The notes: generated from the sequence alone by a model not told the origin. Shown: positions 33,249 to 43,025, numbered from the stretch's first letter. The stretch is 56,770 nucleotides of DNA from Bacteroides_D sp963546395 (GCA_963546395.1 CAUUMS010000012.1:1-56770), one strand, 5' to 3'. Numbers and translations are program-made.

Positions 33249-34337
33249 ATGCACTTCGATAGCCTACAGGTCGTAATCATGGCTGGGGGGGAGGGAACCC
33301 GCTTTTGGCCTCTATCCACCAAGCATTGCCCTAAGCAGTTCCTCGATATTCTGGGCCTGGGTCGCACGCTCATCCAGATGACCTACGACCGGGTACGTCC
33401 CCTTGTATCTGCCGAGCAGGTGTGGGTGATTACGAATCAGGCCTATGCTGATCTGGTGCATGAGCAGCTACCAGATATCCCATTGTCCCATATCGTGCTA
33501 GAGCCACGTAAGTGCAATACGGCTCCATGCCTTGCGCTGGCGGCTCATCTGCTAGGGGGTGCCCAGAGTGATACTACGATGCTGGTGCTCCCCAGCGATC
33601 ATCTCATCACGCAGGAATCACTATTCCACGAGGCCGTATCGGCGGCCTACGAGAAAGCGTCGGAGGAGAATGCGCTGGTAACCATCGGGATTACCCCCTG
33701 TCGCCCGGATACGGGCTACGGCTATATCGAGGTGGAGGGCTCCACTGATGGTAATCGCACCCAACCGTATGCTGTGAAGTCGTTCCGGGAGAAGCCCGAT
33801 TTTAATACAGCGTCAAAGTATTTGTCGCAGGGTAATTTCCTCTGGAACAGTGGTATGTTTATCTGGACTGTGCGCTCGCTCTGCGCTGCATTGCGCGCCC
33901 ATTGCCCAGACGTGTATGAGGCGTTCCACGATGTCCCTGCGGATCCCACCCATCCCCGCTTTGCCGATTTGCTATCGGTCGCATACTCCGGATTGCACCC
34001 GATTTCTATTGATTACGCCGTTCTAGAAAAGGCTCGTAATGTGTGGGTTATACCTGGCAACTTCCAGTGGTCGGATCTTGGCTCTTGGCCTTCCGTGGCA
34101 GGGCATCTCACTCAGGATGCCAACGGCAATGCCACGACATCGCACCTGCTAGCCGCGGAGTGCCATCGTTGCGTGGTGCATGCCCCAGCCGGCAAGCTGG
34201 TCGTGCTACGAGGCCTCGACGACTACTTGGTGGCCCTGACCGATGAGGCCCTACTCGTGACCCCACTCGGTGAGGGGCATGACATGCGAGCCATCGTGGA
34301 GACTGTGCGGGAAAGCGGATATAGCGACTTCCTTTAG
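33249..34337 (+). CDS. manC: Mannose-1-phosphate guanylyltransferase
   Basis: The enzyme makes GDP-mannose from GTP and mannose 1-phosphate for glycan synthesis. The 362-residue protein has the nucleotide signature GGEGTRFWP at 13-21 with PKQFLDI after it, LVLPSDHLI, and the C-terminal region VIPGNFQWSDLGSW. It is the single-domain form without the fused phosphomannose isomerase. GDP-mannose would feed mannose-containing envelope glycans; in Porphyromonas gingivalis the anionic LPS that anchors type IX cargo is a phosphorylated mannan, which fits the presence of porU and porV here. Confidence 0.95.
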   Translation: MHFDSLQVVIMAGGEGTRFWPLSTKHCPKQFLDILGLGRTLIQMTYDRVRPLVSAEQVWVITNQAYADLVHEQLPDIPLSHIVLEPRKCNTAPCLALAAHLLGGAQSDTTMLVLPSDHLITQESLFHEAVSAAYEKASEENALVTIGITPCRPDTGYGYIEVEGSTDGNRTQPYAVKSFREKPDFNTASKYLSQGNFLWNSGMFIWTVRSLCAALRAHCPDVYEAFHDVPADPTHPRFADLLSVAYSGLHPISIDYAVLEKARNVWVIPGNFQWSDLGSWPSVAGHLTQDANGNATTSHLLAAECHRCVVHAPAGKLVVLRGLDDYLVALTDEALLVTPLGEGHDMRAIVETVRESGYSDFL

Positions 34338-34406
34338 CGGTGAATCATTAACTATTATACCGCTGAATCACAGCGAGAAGTACAGTAATAGATAACGTCG
34401 AGGCTC

Positions 34407-35493
34407 ATGTCTGTCACGCAAGATATGCTACAGCTCCTCGATCAGCGCGTCGGTGCGCTGGGGAGGCATCTTTGACATCGAGGGGAAACGTGCACGCCGT
34501 GCCACTGAGCAGGTCGTAACCCTACAGGATGGCTTTTGGGACAACCCTACAGAGGCGGAGTCGCAGCTCCGTAAGATCTCTGCGCTATCGCAGTGGATTG
34601 ACACCTACGATGCGCTCGTAAAGCAGATGGGGGATCTAGGCGTCCTTTACGAGTTCCACAGCGCAGGTGATGTGAGCGAGGAGGAGATGGATGCGGCCTA
34701 TGCCTCGGCTGTGGAGGCCGTGGAGGCCCTGGAGCTGCGCAAAATGCTGGCAAGGGAGGAGGATTCCCTCGGGGCTATCCTCAAGATCAATTCGGGTGCG
34801 GGGGGTACCGAGAGCATGGATTGGGCCATGATGCTCATGCGCATGTACCAGCGGTGGGCCGAGCGCAATGGTTACACATGGACGGTCGCCGATGTCCAGG
34901 AGGGCGAAGAGGCGGGCATCAAGTCGGCCACCGTCGAGGTGGTGGGCGAATTCGCCTACGGCTATCTCAAGGGGGAGAATGGTGTCCACCGGCTTGTGCG
35001 CATCTCACCGTTTGATAGCAATGCCCGCCGTCACACGTCGTTTGCATCGGTGTTTGTGGCCCCGGCCATCGACGATAACATAGAGATCATCGTCAACCCT
35101 GCCGACATCAAGTGGGATACCTACCGCTCCTCAGGGGCTGGGGGGCAGAATGTCAACAAGGTTGAAACCGGCGTGAGGCTTTACCACATACCCACGGGGA
35201 TCGTCGTGGAGAACACCGAGACGCGCTCGCAGCTACAGAATCGGGAGAATGCCATGCGTATCCTCAAGGCGCATCTCTACGAGCTCGAGCTGCGGAAGCG
35301 CGAGGAGGAAAAACGTCGCCTCGAGGGATCCAAGAAGAAGATAGAGTGGGGCTCGCAGATCCGTAACTACGTGCTGCATCCCTACAAGCTGGCGAAAGAT
35401 CTCCGGACGGGGGTAGAGAGCTCGGATGTCCTGGGTGTCCTCGATGGCGATCTGGAACCCTTCATCAAGGGTTACCTCCTACAGCTGGACTAA
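34407..35493 (+). CDS. prfB: Peptide chain release factor 2 (programmed +1 frameshift)
   Basis: RF2 ends translation at UGA and UAA. The gene is split: 22 codons from ATG 34407 end at an in-frame TGA (34473-34475), and translation continues in the +1 frame from 34474. The joined protein is 361 residues, the usual length. It carries the stop-recognition tripeptide SPF (RISPFDSN) and the catalytic GGQ at 245-247 (SGAGGQNVNKVETGVR). The shift makes RF2 control its own synthesis: low RF2 lets ribosomes pause at UGA and slip. A caller that ignores the shift would start at the later codon 34453 and lose the true N-terminus. Confidence 0.96.
34460..34476 (+). promoter_or_regulatory. prfB +1 recoding site
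   Basis: The slippery sequence CTT TGA C lies at 34470-34476, preceded after a three-base gap (CAT) by GGGGAGG at 34460-34466, an anti-Shine-Dalgarno-binding stretch at the spacing known to promote the shift in Escherichia coli. All elements of the classical RF2 autoregulatory site are present. Confidence 0.95.
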
Positions 35494-35684
35494 AGGGTTG
35501 TACCCATAAAGTCCCTGTGCACAAGTCCTGTTTATACCTACGCCGACAACTCCTTACTGTCTCCTTGTAGTGCGCTTGGACTGCGCCGGGTGCTAGTGCC
35601 GACTCTGCTTGTGCTATGCGCCCAGGCCGTGATGACATCGGGTGGGGTGCGTCTGCCCCATGTGGCCCCTCAGTGCTAGCCCTA

Positions 35685-37025
35685 CTATTCTTCGGGCGTG
35701 TCGATGGATATACCCTCGATGGTGGCCGTCGCTTTGCCGTCCTGAAATGCTAGCTGCACCGTGTCACCCGGACTCAGATGGGCGGCCTGGCGTATGGCAA
35801 CCCCATTGCGAAGTACCATAGCGTAACCCTTTGACAAGAAGTTGCTTGGGGCGAGCATCGGGAGCATCCGTTTGTAGCTCTCCAGCTCGATCTCTTTGCG
35901 CTTCAGGATCTGTGAGATGGAGCGTTGCACCTGCCCGCTGATGGGACTTAAGTGCTCTAGCTGTCGTGTCGTTTGCCATGCGACGAGGCGACGTAGTGCT
36001 GTCGCATCGGGTAGCACCTGTTGCAATCGTGCCAGCCGCATCTCGATGGCGTGACTCAGAAGGCGAACGTGCCCTTCCCATGCCACATGAGCCATCTCAA
36101 GGAATCGATCCACCGCATCGATAAGCTTAACCCGTTGCATTTCCAGCTGTTGGGCGCAGCTGTCTAGCACCCCCTCCAGGTAGTCGGCAACAGCTGTGGG
36201 GGTCTTAAATGCCTGGTGGGCCACCATGTCGGCTACGCTCACGTCGCGCTCATGGCCAATACCTGTCAGCACGGGCAGCGGCATCATGGCGATGCGTTTC
36301 GCCAAGGCGTAATCATCGAAGCAGCTCAGATCGAGTAGCCCGCCCCCTCCACGAATGATGATGGCGACATCGTAGGCCTCATACTCTTCTGCAATCTTAT
36401 CAAGTGCTTGACAAATCGACTCGCTAGCTCGCTCACCCTGCACGAGTGCTTCAAAGAGATCCACCTGCATCCCATTGCGTGTCTCAGCCCCGTGAAGATG
36501 CTTGCAGAAGTCGCCGTAGCCTGCGGCACTCCGGGCCGATATCACGGCAATGCGCCTGGGTAGCTCAGGGAAGGGGAGGGTCCCGTTGAGTTGCAAGAGC
36601 CCCTCACGTTCGAGACGCGCTATCGTCTCTGCCCGTTGGCGGGCGAACTGCCCAAGCGTGAACTGCGGGTCGATGTCGATGATGTGCAGCGATAGCCCGT
36701 AGACGGGGTGAAAGTCCACATTGCAGCGCAGTAGCACCTCCATGCCGGCGCGTAGCGGCTGCCGGGTTACTGCTTCGAATTTAGGCCGCAACGCATTGTA
36801 CTGCGTTGCCCAAATGACGCCTCGCATGCGGGCCAGTTCGCGCCGGGATACCTTGTCAAGCTCCACGAGCTCGAGGTAGCAGTGCCCCCGGTGATGCACA
36901 TTCAGCGAGGCGATCTCAGCCGACACCCATACGGGCTGCGCAAATAGCCCCCCGATGTGCTGCCTCAGCTGTTGGGTCAGTGCCGACAGACTAATATGTC
37001 CTGGTTGCGAATCGAAAAGTCCCAT
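35685..37025 (-). CDS. xseA: Exodeoxyribonuclease VII large subunit
   Basis: XseA is the catalytic subunit of exonuclease VII, which degrades single-stranded DNA from both ends. The 446-residue protein has an N-terminal OB fold (WVSAEIASLNVHHRGHCYLEL), the catalytic core with VISARSAAGYGDF, IIRGGGGLLDL and TGIGHERDVSVAD, a long coiled coil and a C-terminal SKGYAMV segment. The small subunit xseB, often adjacent, is not seen here or in the 191-base gap downstream. It lies 15 bases after pbpC, at the end of a six-gene minus-strand run. Confidence 0.95.
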   Translation of the reverse strand: MGLFDSQPGHISLSALTQQLRQHIGGLFAQPVWVSAEIASLNVHHRGHCYLELVELDKVSRRELARMRGVIWATQYNALRPKFEAVTRQPLRAGMEVLLRCNVDFHPVYGLSLHIIDIDPQFTLGQFARQRAETIARLEREGLLQLNGTLPFPELPRRIAVISARSAAGYGDFCKHLHGAETRNGMQVDLFEALVQGERASESICQALDKIAEEYEAYDVAIIIRGGGGLLDLSCFDDYALAKRIAMMPLPVLTGIGHERDVSVADMVAHQAFKTPTAVADYLEGVLDSCAQQLEMQRVKLIDAVDRFLEMAHVAWEGHVRLLSHAIEMRLARLQQVLPDATALRRLVAWQTTRQLEHLSPISGQVQRSISQILKRKEIELESYKRMLPMLAPSNFLSKGYAMVLRNGVAIRQAAHLSPGDTVQLAFQDGKATATIEGISIDTPEE

Positions 37026-37040
37026 CTCCCATGTGTCGTG

Positions 37041-39479
37041 CTAGCGTTCCGCGGCCTTATACACGATGCTGAAGGCTATGCTGCGGCTATTGCCGTCCTG
37101 ATCCATCACCGTTAGCGTATGCGCCCCCTCGCTGGGCTGTAAAGAGAGCTGATGTACGTGCACGCTCTGCCCCACATACGACCCGTCGAGGTGCCAGTAC
37201 AGCGCCGACTCTCTCTGCCGGTGTGCCACCTCGAAGATAATGCGTGTGGGTTGCCCATTCATGTTGCGGGGCACCGAGAGCAGCGTCTCATTCGCACGTG
37301 GGTAGATGAATTGAATGCTAGGTTGGGTGTTCTCGTCATTGCATCCCGGCATCCATGGCGGGATGGCCTGGTATGTCCCGTGCTTTTGGGAGTAAAACCA
37401 AGCCATGGCAGGCGGCAGCGCGAAGAACGATTTGCTGTGCATCTCCTGCACGCTGTAGCACGATGTGCTAACGCGCCAGCGTTCCGATGCGTCCAGGTGT
37501 ACCAGCGTGTGGTATGGGCAGGGTTTATGGGTGGTGTTACGCTCGGGGATCAGCACGGTGTCAACGTGCTCACAGTACGGGTTGGGCGGAAAACCGCTCT
37601 CGTGGCACACGGGAATGCGGGCCAGGTCGTCGAGCGGAGCGTCAAACCATCGGCTGGTGGGTAGTGTCCCCCATATCTGAAACATGATGGGTGCTGCGCT
37701 ACCCACCCCGCTAATACCGGTTTGCCCGCGCCCAGTTGCATTCCCTACCCACACGCCGACTGCATATTGGCGATTCACCCCCACGGCCCACGCATCACGA
37801 GCCCCGTAGCTAGTACCAGTCTTCCAGGCCACGGCTCGCGATGAGGAGAAGTGATGCCATCCGGCCTCTTCTTCAGGGCGATGCACCTCGCGAAGGGCGT
37901 TTAGGGTAAGGTAAACGGCACCTGCCCCCAGTGGGGTATGGTCTGTTACCACCTCAGAAGGCCTATGCGGCCCCCCTGTGCGACGATAAAGCAGTCCATG
38001 GACATTATCCTCAAAGTAGCTCCCATGGCTGGCAAATCGCGTCGCAATGCGCGCTAGGCTGGCATATACACCCACAGTCTCCCATAGTGAGCACTCGCCT
38101 CCACCTAGAATCAGGGACAGACCGTAATGGTCCGCAGGGCGGGTGAAGGAGCTGAATCCCACGCGGTGGAGTAGATCCTGGAATGTCTTCACGCCGTATC
38201 GCCGTAGCATGCGCACGGATGGAATGTTGAGCGAGCGGGCTAGGGCCTGTGAGGCGGGTACGGCCCCGTTGTAGCTGTGGTCGCTATTCTCGGGCGCAAA
38301 GCTGCCAATCTTGGTCGGAATGTCGGGGATCAGCTCTTGCGGAAGTAGTATCCCGTCGTCGAGCATACCGGCGTAAAGAATTGGCTTGAGGATGCTCCCG
38401 CTGCTACGAAGACCAAGCACCGTGTTTACATACCCCTCGTTCGCACTGTTGAGCCCGGGCACATTGCCCACGTAGGCTAGCACCTCGCCGCTCTCCACAT
38501 CGGCCACAAGGACACCCGCATTGTAGGTCTTATTGCCTGCAAGCACTTCACCCTGCCGCTCGACAATGGTCTCAACCCGCGCCTGTAAGTCCAGATCAAT
38601 CGTAGTAGCTATTGTCCTCCCCTGCAATCCGTCCTGTATGGCGTGCGTCAGCAGATGTAGGGCCCGTTGAGGTAGCCGTTCTGCGGGGCGGGGCAGCGGC
38701 TCTTTCAGCGCGAGTTCGTAGGTGGTTGTATCGATGATTTGCCGCTCTAGCAGGCGATGCAGGAGTTGATCCCGTTTCTTGCGAAAGGCTTCGCTGCGGG
38801 CTCCGGGGAATATGCTCCCCGGCTCGTTGGGGAGCACAGCCAGGGCGGCCATCTCCCCCCAGCTCAGCTGCCAGGGTGAGCTGCCGTAGTATCGCCAGGC
38901 GGCGGCTTCCAAACCTACTACGTTGCTCCCAAAGGGGGCGTGCGAGGCGTAGAGCGACAATATCTGCTCCTTGCTCATACCGCACTCGAGGCGTAGGGCC
39001 CACACGGCCTCTACGAGCTTGTTTTTGAGCGTGCGTGGGGCCTGCGGATGCATCATGCGCGCCACTTGCATGGTGAGGGTCGACCCTCCACGCACAATGC
39101 GCCGTGCTTTCAGATTGCTGTAGGCTGCCTTGGCGACAGAGATGGGGTTCACACCCATGTGCCAGTAGAAGTAACGATCCTCGTAGGTGGTGATGCATTG
39201 GGCGAATCGCCAGGGCACGCTGTCGGTGGGGGCAAATCGGTACTGCCCGTCGCCCGCAATGGTGGCTGCGAGGAGTCGGCCGTTACGATCGGTGAGCACA
39301 GTGCACCGTGGCGACCGGAAAAGCGGACTGGGCAGAGCATGGTAAAACCCCACGCTCACTGCTCCCAGCAAGACCATCGCACAGGCTTTGAAAGGCCTCC
39401 GGAGGCACCAGCGGGCCAGGCGTTGCAGTGCGATGCGGGTAGCCTCCCCTGCGTCGAGGAGCCAGAGGCCGAGGGGCAT
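37041..39479 (-). CDS. pbpC: Penicillin-binding protein 1C
   Basis: A bifunctional inner-membrane enzyme of peptidoglycan synthesis. After one membrane helix (ACAMVLLGAVSVGFYHAL) comes a glycosyltransferase domain with catalytic Glu in TTYEDRYFYWHMG and RGGSTLTMQVARMM. The transpeptidase domain has SILK (SxxK) in RSSGSILKPILYAG, SLN in ARSLNIPS and KTG in AWKTGTSYGARDAW. A C-terminal BiPBP_C domain follows. I chose 39479 (MPLGLWLLD), three bases after the preceding stop, over 39521, which would overlap it by 40 bases. The physiological role of PBP1C is poorly known; some relatives act with alpha2-macroglobulin-like proteins, absent here. Confidence 0.94.
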   Translation of the reverse strand: MPLGLWLLDAGEATRIALQRLARWCLRRPFKACAMVLLGAVSVGFYHALPSPLFRSPRCTVLTDRNGRLLAATIAGDGQYRFAPTDSVPWRFAQCITTYEDRYFYWHMGVNPISVAKAAYSNLKARRIVRGGSTLTMQVARMMHPQAPRTLKNKLVEAVWALRLECGMSKEQILSLYASHAPFGSNVVGLEAAAWRYYGSSPWQLSWGEMAALAVLPNEPGSIFPGARSEAFRKKRDQLLHRLLERQIIDTTTYELALKEPLPRPAERLPQRALHLLTHAIQDGLQGRTIATTIDLDLQARVETIVERQGEVLAGNKTYNAGVLVADVESGEVLAYVGNVPGLNSANEGYVNTVLGLRSSGSILKPILYAGMLDDGILLPQELIPDIPTKIGSFAPENSDHSYNGAVPASQALARSLNIPSVRMLRRYGVKTFQDLLHRVGFSSFTRPADHYGLSLILGGGECSLWETVGVYASLARIATRFASHGSYFEDNVHGLLYRRTGGPHRPSEVVTDHTPLGAGAVYLTLNALREVHRPEEEAGWHHFSSSRAVAWKTGTSYGARDAWAVGVNRQYAVGVWVGNATGRGQTGISGVGSAAPIMFQIWGTLPTSRWFDAPLDDLARIPVCHESGFPPNPYCEHVDTVLIPERNTTHKPCPYHTLVHLDASERWRVSTSCYSVQEMHSKSFFALPPAMAWFYSQKHGTYQAIPPWMPGCNDENTQPSIQFIYPRANETLLSVPRNMNGQPTRIIFEVAHRQRESALYWHLDGSYVGQSVHVHQLSLQPSEGAHTLTVMDQDGNSRSIAFSIVYKAAER

Positions 39480-39481
39480 GG

Positions 39482-40600
39482 TTACTTTTCCACGAATTCC
39501 ACGCAGTACAGCCGGGGCCAATTCTTACCCGTCACGTAGATCGCTCCACGCGTGCTATCGTAGGCAATGCCATTGAGCACGTCGGTACGCGGGCCACGAA
39601 GACGGCCAGGTAGTAGTCCGCTCATGTCTATGCGGCGCATAATGCAGCCCGTGGCCGGATCGATGGCCACTATCTCATCGCTCATGAAGACGTTGGCGTA
39701 CAGGAGACCCTCTATCATCTCCAGCTCATTCAGGTTAACCTGGGGCCCTTTGTCGTCATTCACTTGAATGGTGCGCACCACGCGAAAATTGTCGGGGGCA
39801 ATCTGGTAGATATTCTCCGTCCCATCGCTCATGTAGAGCCACTCCCCATCGCTGGCCAGGCCCCATCCCTGCGTGCTGTAGCTGAATGTTCCCAGCGGCT
39901 TAAACGTGGCCGTGTCGTAGATGAAGCCCGTGCGAGATGTCCAGGTTAGCTGGTACAGGCGCCCCCCATGTAGGGCCAGGCCCTCCCCGAAGTATTCTGG
40001 TTCAAGATTGGTCATTCGGGTTACGCCCCCATCCTCGAGTTTCACCCGTCGTAGGGAGGATGCGCCCCTCACCCCTGTGCTCTCGTACAGATATCCCCGG
40101 AGCCAGAGTAGACCCTGCGTGTACGCCTGCTCATCGTGCGGGAATTCGCCCAGCACCCGGTAGCCATATTTGCGTGGCGCCTGCGCCGCGTACAGCGTGA
40201 CGCGCTCGCTCGTCGTTCGGCTCGCCTTCTCCTTCCAGGTGCACGTGCGCAGGGCGTGCTCGCCCAGTGGCCAATCTGCGGTGTTCAGCTCTAGGTTTTC
40301 GCTTTGCGCACGGCACAGGTACCGATTGCCCAGAAAGAGCGATATCGAATCCACCGCATCCCAGTCGGAGTGCTTCACTCGCACGTTCAGCACCTGGCCT
40401 GGACGGTAGGGGCCTGCGGCCTCAATGGTGGCCTCGGCTGCCTCAAAGGACGGGGCCTCATGGCCCGAGCCTCCGTTGCCCTGCGCAGAGGGTGCGTCTG
40501 GCGGTGGGGACGTGTCGAAGCAGCCGGCGAAAGCCGCCAGGGTGGCTACTAGCGTGGCAAGGGTGACAAGGCGCCGCAAGGCGTGCGTTTTCCAGTTCAT
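39482..40600 (-). CDS. Glutaminyl-peptide cyclotransferase lipoprotein
   Basis: A 372-residue lipoprotein (lipobox FAGC, Cys27) with an Ig-like N-terminal part (about 60-150) and a five-bladed propeller of the plant-type glutamine cyclotransferase family: FPHDEQAYTQGLLW, YESTGVRGASSLR, TWTSRTGFIYD, GWGLASDGEWLYMSDG, LNELEMIEGLLYANVF, DVLNGIAYD. It converts N-terminal Gln of exported proteins to pyroglutamate. Every Sec signal peptide I can read in the window places Gln at +1, so substrates are abundant. I chose 40600 as start because it gives a normal lipoprotein signal. It lies between a PorV/PorQ-like gene and pbpC. Confidence 0.93.
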   Translation of the reverse strand: MNWKTHALRRLVTLATLVATLAAFAGCFDTSPPPDAPSAQGNGGSGHEAPSFEAAEATIEAAGPYRPGQVLNVRVKHSDWDAVDSISLFLGNRYLCRAQSENLELNTADWPLGEHALRTCTWKEKASRTTSERVTLYAAQAPRKYGYRVLGEFPHDEQAYTQGLLWLRGYLYESTGVRGASSLRRVKLEDGGVTRMTNLEPEYFGEGLALHGGRLYQLTWTSRTGFIYDTATFKPLGTFSYSTQGWGLASDGEWLYMSDGTENIYQIAPDNFRVVRTIQVNDDKGPQVNLNELEMIEGLLYANVFMSDEIVAIDPATGCIMRRIDMSGLLPGRLRGPRTDVLNGIAYDSTRGAIYVTGKNWPRLYCVEFVEK

Positions 40601-40655
40601 GGGTGCATTATCAGGCCCTGGGGCCATTCCATTACGTGGGCTCGATGCGCGTGAC

Positions 40656-41819
40656 TTACCGGACTGGCGACAGCGAGGGTAGGACGGTGGGATCCATCTC
40701 AATGTGATCCACCCCCTCGCTGGTGTGCCGGGGTTGAGGTTTGGCCCCAAACCGGTAGGAGGCCGACACTAGGTGGGTGAATCGGGTTGTGATGCCCGTC
40801 AATGGGGCTACGAAGGAGTAATCGACCGTGAAGCCGTAAAAGCTCACGCCAAGTCCCCCAGAAGGGGTGAGGATGAGCGTCTTTCGACCCTTCCACTCCT
40901 CGATGAGCTGGAACTGCCGGGCTCCCATCCGAACATGTACAATGTTGGCGAAGGAGCACCACACCCCTAGTGCGGGGTTGATGGCCACTTGTCCCAAGTG
41001 TAGCGGGGCGTAGCTCCGGCCATCGAATGTGGCGCGTAGGGCCACGGCGACTCCCATCTCAATCTTTGAGCCCAGTGGGATCGCTCGGCTCCCGTACAGG
41101 GCAAGCGACGGTATCGTTAGCTCCTCATCGCTCCCTGGGGTCGGATTTATCACGGAGTCCTTCACCCGCCGGCTGAGCCGCGACCGGTGTAGCGACCAGA
41201 ATGTCCACGTCGTCGTTGCGTCATGCACGGTGGCTCCCATCTGCCACGGCCCTATCTCGTACCGAACTCCTGCGTTGAGCCCTAGTCCGTACCCGGTGGC
41301 AAATCCCCCCGCGTGCCGATATATGAGCTGGAGAGTGCCCCCGGCCGATAGCCCCTCCACAGGCATTTGTTGCCCGTAGGAGGCGAGCAGGGCGTAGTCG
41401 GAGACGTTAAAGTGGGTGATGCGGCGGTAGTCCTGCGTCCCCCACCGGTCAATCCAGTCCAGGGTGTTCTGCAAGCCGTCCACCCCGTAGCGTAGCGCGC
41501 TGAGCTCAAAGCCGCTCCGCTCGTCGATGGCCATGGCAAAACTGGCAGAAATCATTTGCCCGAGGCCCCCGAACTGGCTGGAGTACCCTCCGCCTATGGC
41601 GTACCGCGACTCCATCCACCCCAGCGAGGCGGGATTGATGCGCCCCAGCGCAGGGATGTAACGTGCGGCGCCAAGCGTGCGCCCCAGCGCCTCGTGTTGG
41701 CTCTCCACCCCAATCTGTAGGAAGGCGTTAGCGTGCCGCACGAGCTGACCGCTGGCGGTGATCGCCAGGCTGATGAGGGCCATCGTGAGAACCCATTTGC
41801 AGCTCGTTTTGCGATGCAT
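40656..41819 (-). CDS. PorV/PorQ-family outer-membrane beta-barrel
   Basis: A 387-residue exported protein (cleavage before Gln25). The mature start FLQIGVESQHEALG and INPASLGW match the pattern of the PorV/PorQ family, FadL-like barrels tied to type IX secretion, and the rest alternates in amphipathic strands ending SASYRFG. It resembles PorQ in size, but its neighbours (exonuclease, glutaminyl cyclotransferase) are not those I recall for porQ, so I leave the symbol blank. True PorV is a separate gene at 45.8 kb. Confidence 0.75.
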   Translation of the reverse strand: MHRKTSCKWVLTMALISLAITASGQLVRHANAFLQIGVESQHEALGRTLGAARYIPALGRINPASLGWMESRYAIGGGYSSQFGGLGQMISASFAMAIDERSGFELSALRYGVDGLQNTLDWIDRWGTQDYRRITHFNVSDYALLASYGQQMPVEGLSAGGTLQLIYRHAGGFATGYGLGLNAGVRYEIGPWQMGATVHDATTTWTFWSLHRSRLSRRVKDSVINPTPGSDEELTIPSLALYGSRAIPLGSKIEMGVAVALRATFDGRSYAPLHLGQVAINPALGVWCSFANIVHVRMGARQFQLIEEWKGRKTLILTPSGGLGVSFYGFTVDYSFVAPLTGITTRFTHLVSASYRFGAKPQPRHTSEGVDHIEMDPTVLPSLSPVR

Positions 41820-41846
41820 AACTGTTTCCCTAGCCTATGCCGATGA

Positions 41847-42464
41847 TTATGGGCGGAATCCGCTCGGTTGGAAGTCGGCCAGCAGGGCCTGAAAGGCTTT
41901 GTGCTGATAGAGCCGCAAGCATAGCCACGCATCTGTGGCCGCGTAGAGCTGTTGCGCCGGGGTCAGGTGCTCCGACTCCCAGTTGGTGAGACGGCAGGCC
42001 TTCGAAACGCGCAATCCCAGCATCCGCTCGGTGATGCCCCGCAGGCTTTGCTCCTCCAGTCCCAGCCGCTTAGCCAGGTGCTGAATCTCAACCATGCTAG
42101 CGGCCTTGAATGCCCCGAGCTGTTGCAGACGGTGGATGTCATCCTTCAGCGAGAGTCCCACTTTCACAACATGCGGATCGCTCAGCAGTTGGCGTAGCGA
42201 GGCGGTGAATCCTGTGTGGTTGATCCGAATGAGCCATGCGCTATCCTCCGAGGCGAGCTGTAGGAGCGACACAGGGTGATACTCCCCTTTGCGGAATGAG
42301 GGGCGCGACTCCGTGTCAAGGCCAATCACCGGTAATGCGCAGATGCGCTCTAGCTCCTCATCGAGCTTTGCAATGCTGTCCACGAGCGTAATGCGCCCGG
42401 GGAACTGGGCCAGGGGGAGCTCTGTGCGCATCTCGGGGGTGGATGCTGTGGCGGGATTACTCAT
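41847..42464 (-). CDS. RNase D-like 3'-5' exonuclease
   Basis: A 205-residue DEDDy exonuclease domain. The three motifs are visible: GLDTES with Asp50 and Glu52, KVGLSLKDDIHRL, and YAATDAWLCLRLYQ. HRDC domains of full RNase D are missing, so it resembles the single-domain family paired with DUF5063 in Bacteroidota. Substrate (RNA or DNA) is not known. I chose 42464; this start lies inside the end of the DUF5063 gene, an 8-base overlap that implies coupled translation. Confidence 0.9.
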   Translation of the reverse strand: MSNPATASTPEMRTELPLAQFPGRITLVDSIAKLDEELERICALPVIGLDTESRPSFRKGEYHPVSLLQLASEDSAWLIRINHTGFTASLRQLLSDPHVVKVGLSLKDDIHRLQQLGAFKAASMVEIQHLAKRLGLEEQSLRGITERMLGLRVSKACRLTNWESEHLTPAQQLYAATDAWLCLRLYQHKAFQALLADFQPSGFRP

Positions 42465-43020
42465 CCTCTTCCCCCCCATTGGCTTCGCCCAACCATTCGC
42501 GGCGCAGGCAGTGCAACCAGCGTTGGGCTATTAGCAGCTTATCTCCCCACGAGAGCAGGAAGTAGCGATGGCACTGCCGCAGGGCCCTCTCCATCCGTGC
42601 GGGCTCACCGTCACGGTAGTGCACCAGGAAGTCGTACAGCTCCTGATACACGTCGGCGGCCACCTCCGACAGGGTAGGCTCTGGCCCCACCACCTGATGC
42701 TCTTCGGGCGACAGCGCAAGGTCTATGGCATCGTCGTCTCCAAACTGCGATGCCAGCGTCCCCCGTAGCTGCTCGTACTCGAGCTCCGTCAGCGTGGGGG
42801 GGAGATCCTCATCTAGCTCCTCTAGCGACAGCTGCGGCACGCGGGTGGCCTTGTAGTAGAGCAGGGGCCAAAATGCGTACAGCCATCGTATGAGCGTCCC
42901 GGGCTCGTGCTCCTCCGCCCCTGCCAGCTGCCCGCAGTATTCTCGGGCCAGCACGGCCAGCTCTACGGCCCATGGCTCGTAGGCAATCAATTTTTGCTCT
43001 GTGGATTCGCCCCCGCTCAT
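42457..43020 (-). CDS. DUF5063 protein
   Basis: A 187-residue acidic, helical protein matching the DUF5063 family of Bacteroidota by sequence pattern (WLYAFWPLLYYKAT, YQELYDFLVHYRDGEP, CHRYFLLSWGDKLLIAQRWLH) and by its place before the small exonuclease gene. No function is established. It is first in a six-gene run to xseA. Its ATG lies only five bases after a consensus -7 element, so the message would have almost no leader. Confidence 0.82.
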   Translation of the reverse strand: MSGGESTEQKLIAYEPWAVELAVLAREYCGQLAGAEEHEPGTLIRWLYAFWPLLYYKATRVPQLSLEELDEDLPPTLTELEYEQLRGTLASQFGDDDAIDLALSPEEHQVVGPEPTLSEVAADVYQELYDFLVHYRDGEPARMERALRQCHRYFLLSWGDKLLIAQRWLHCLRREWLGEANGGEEDE

Positions 43021-43025
43021 TGCTG

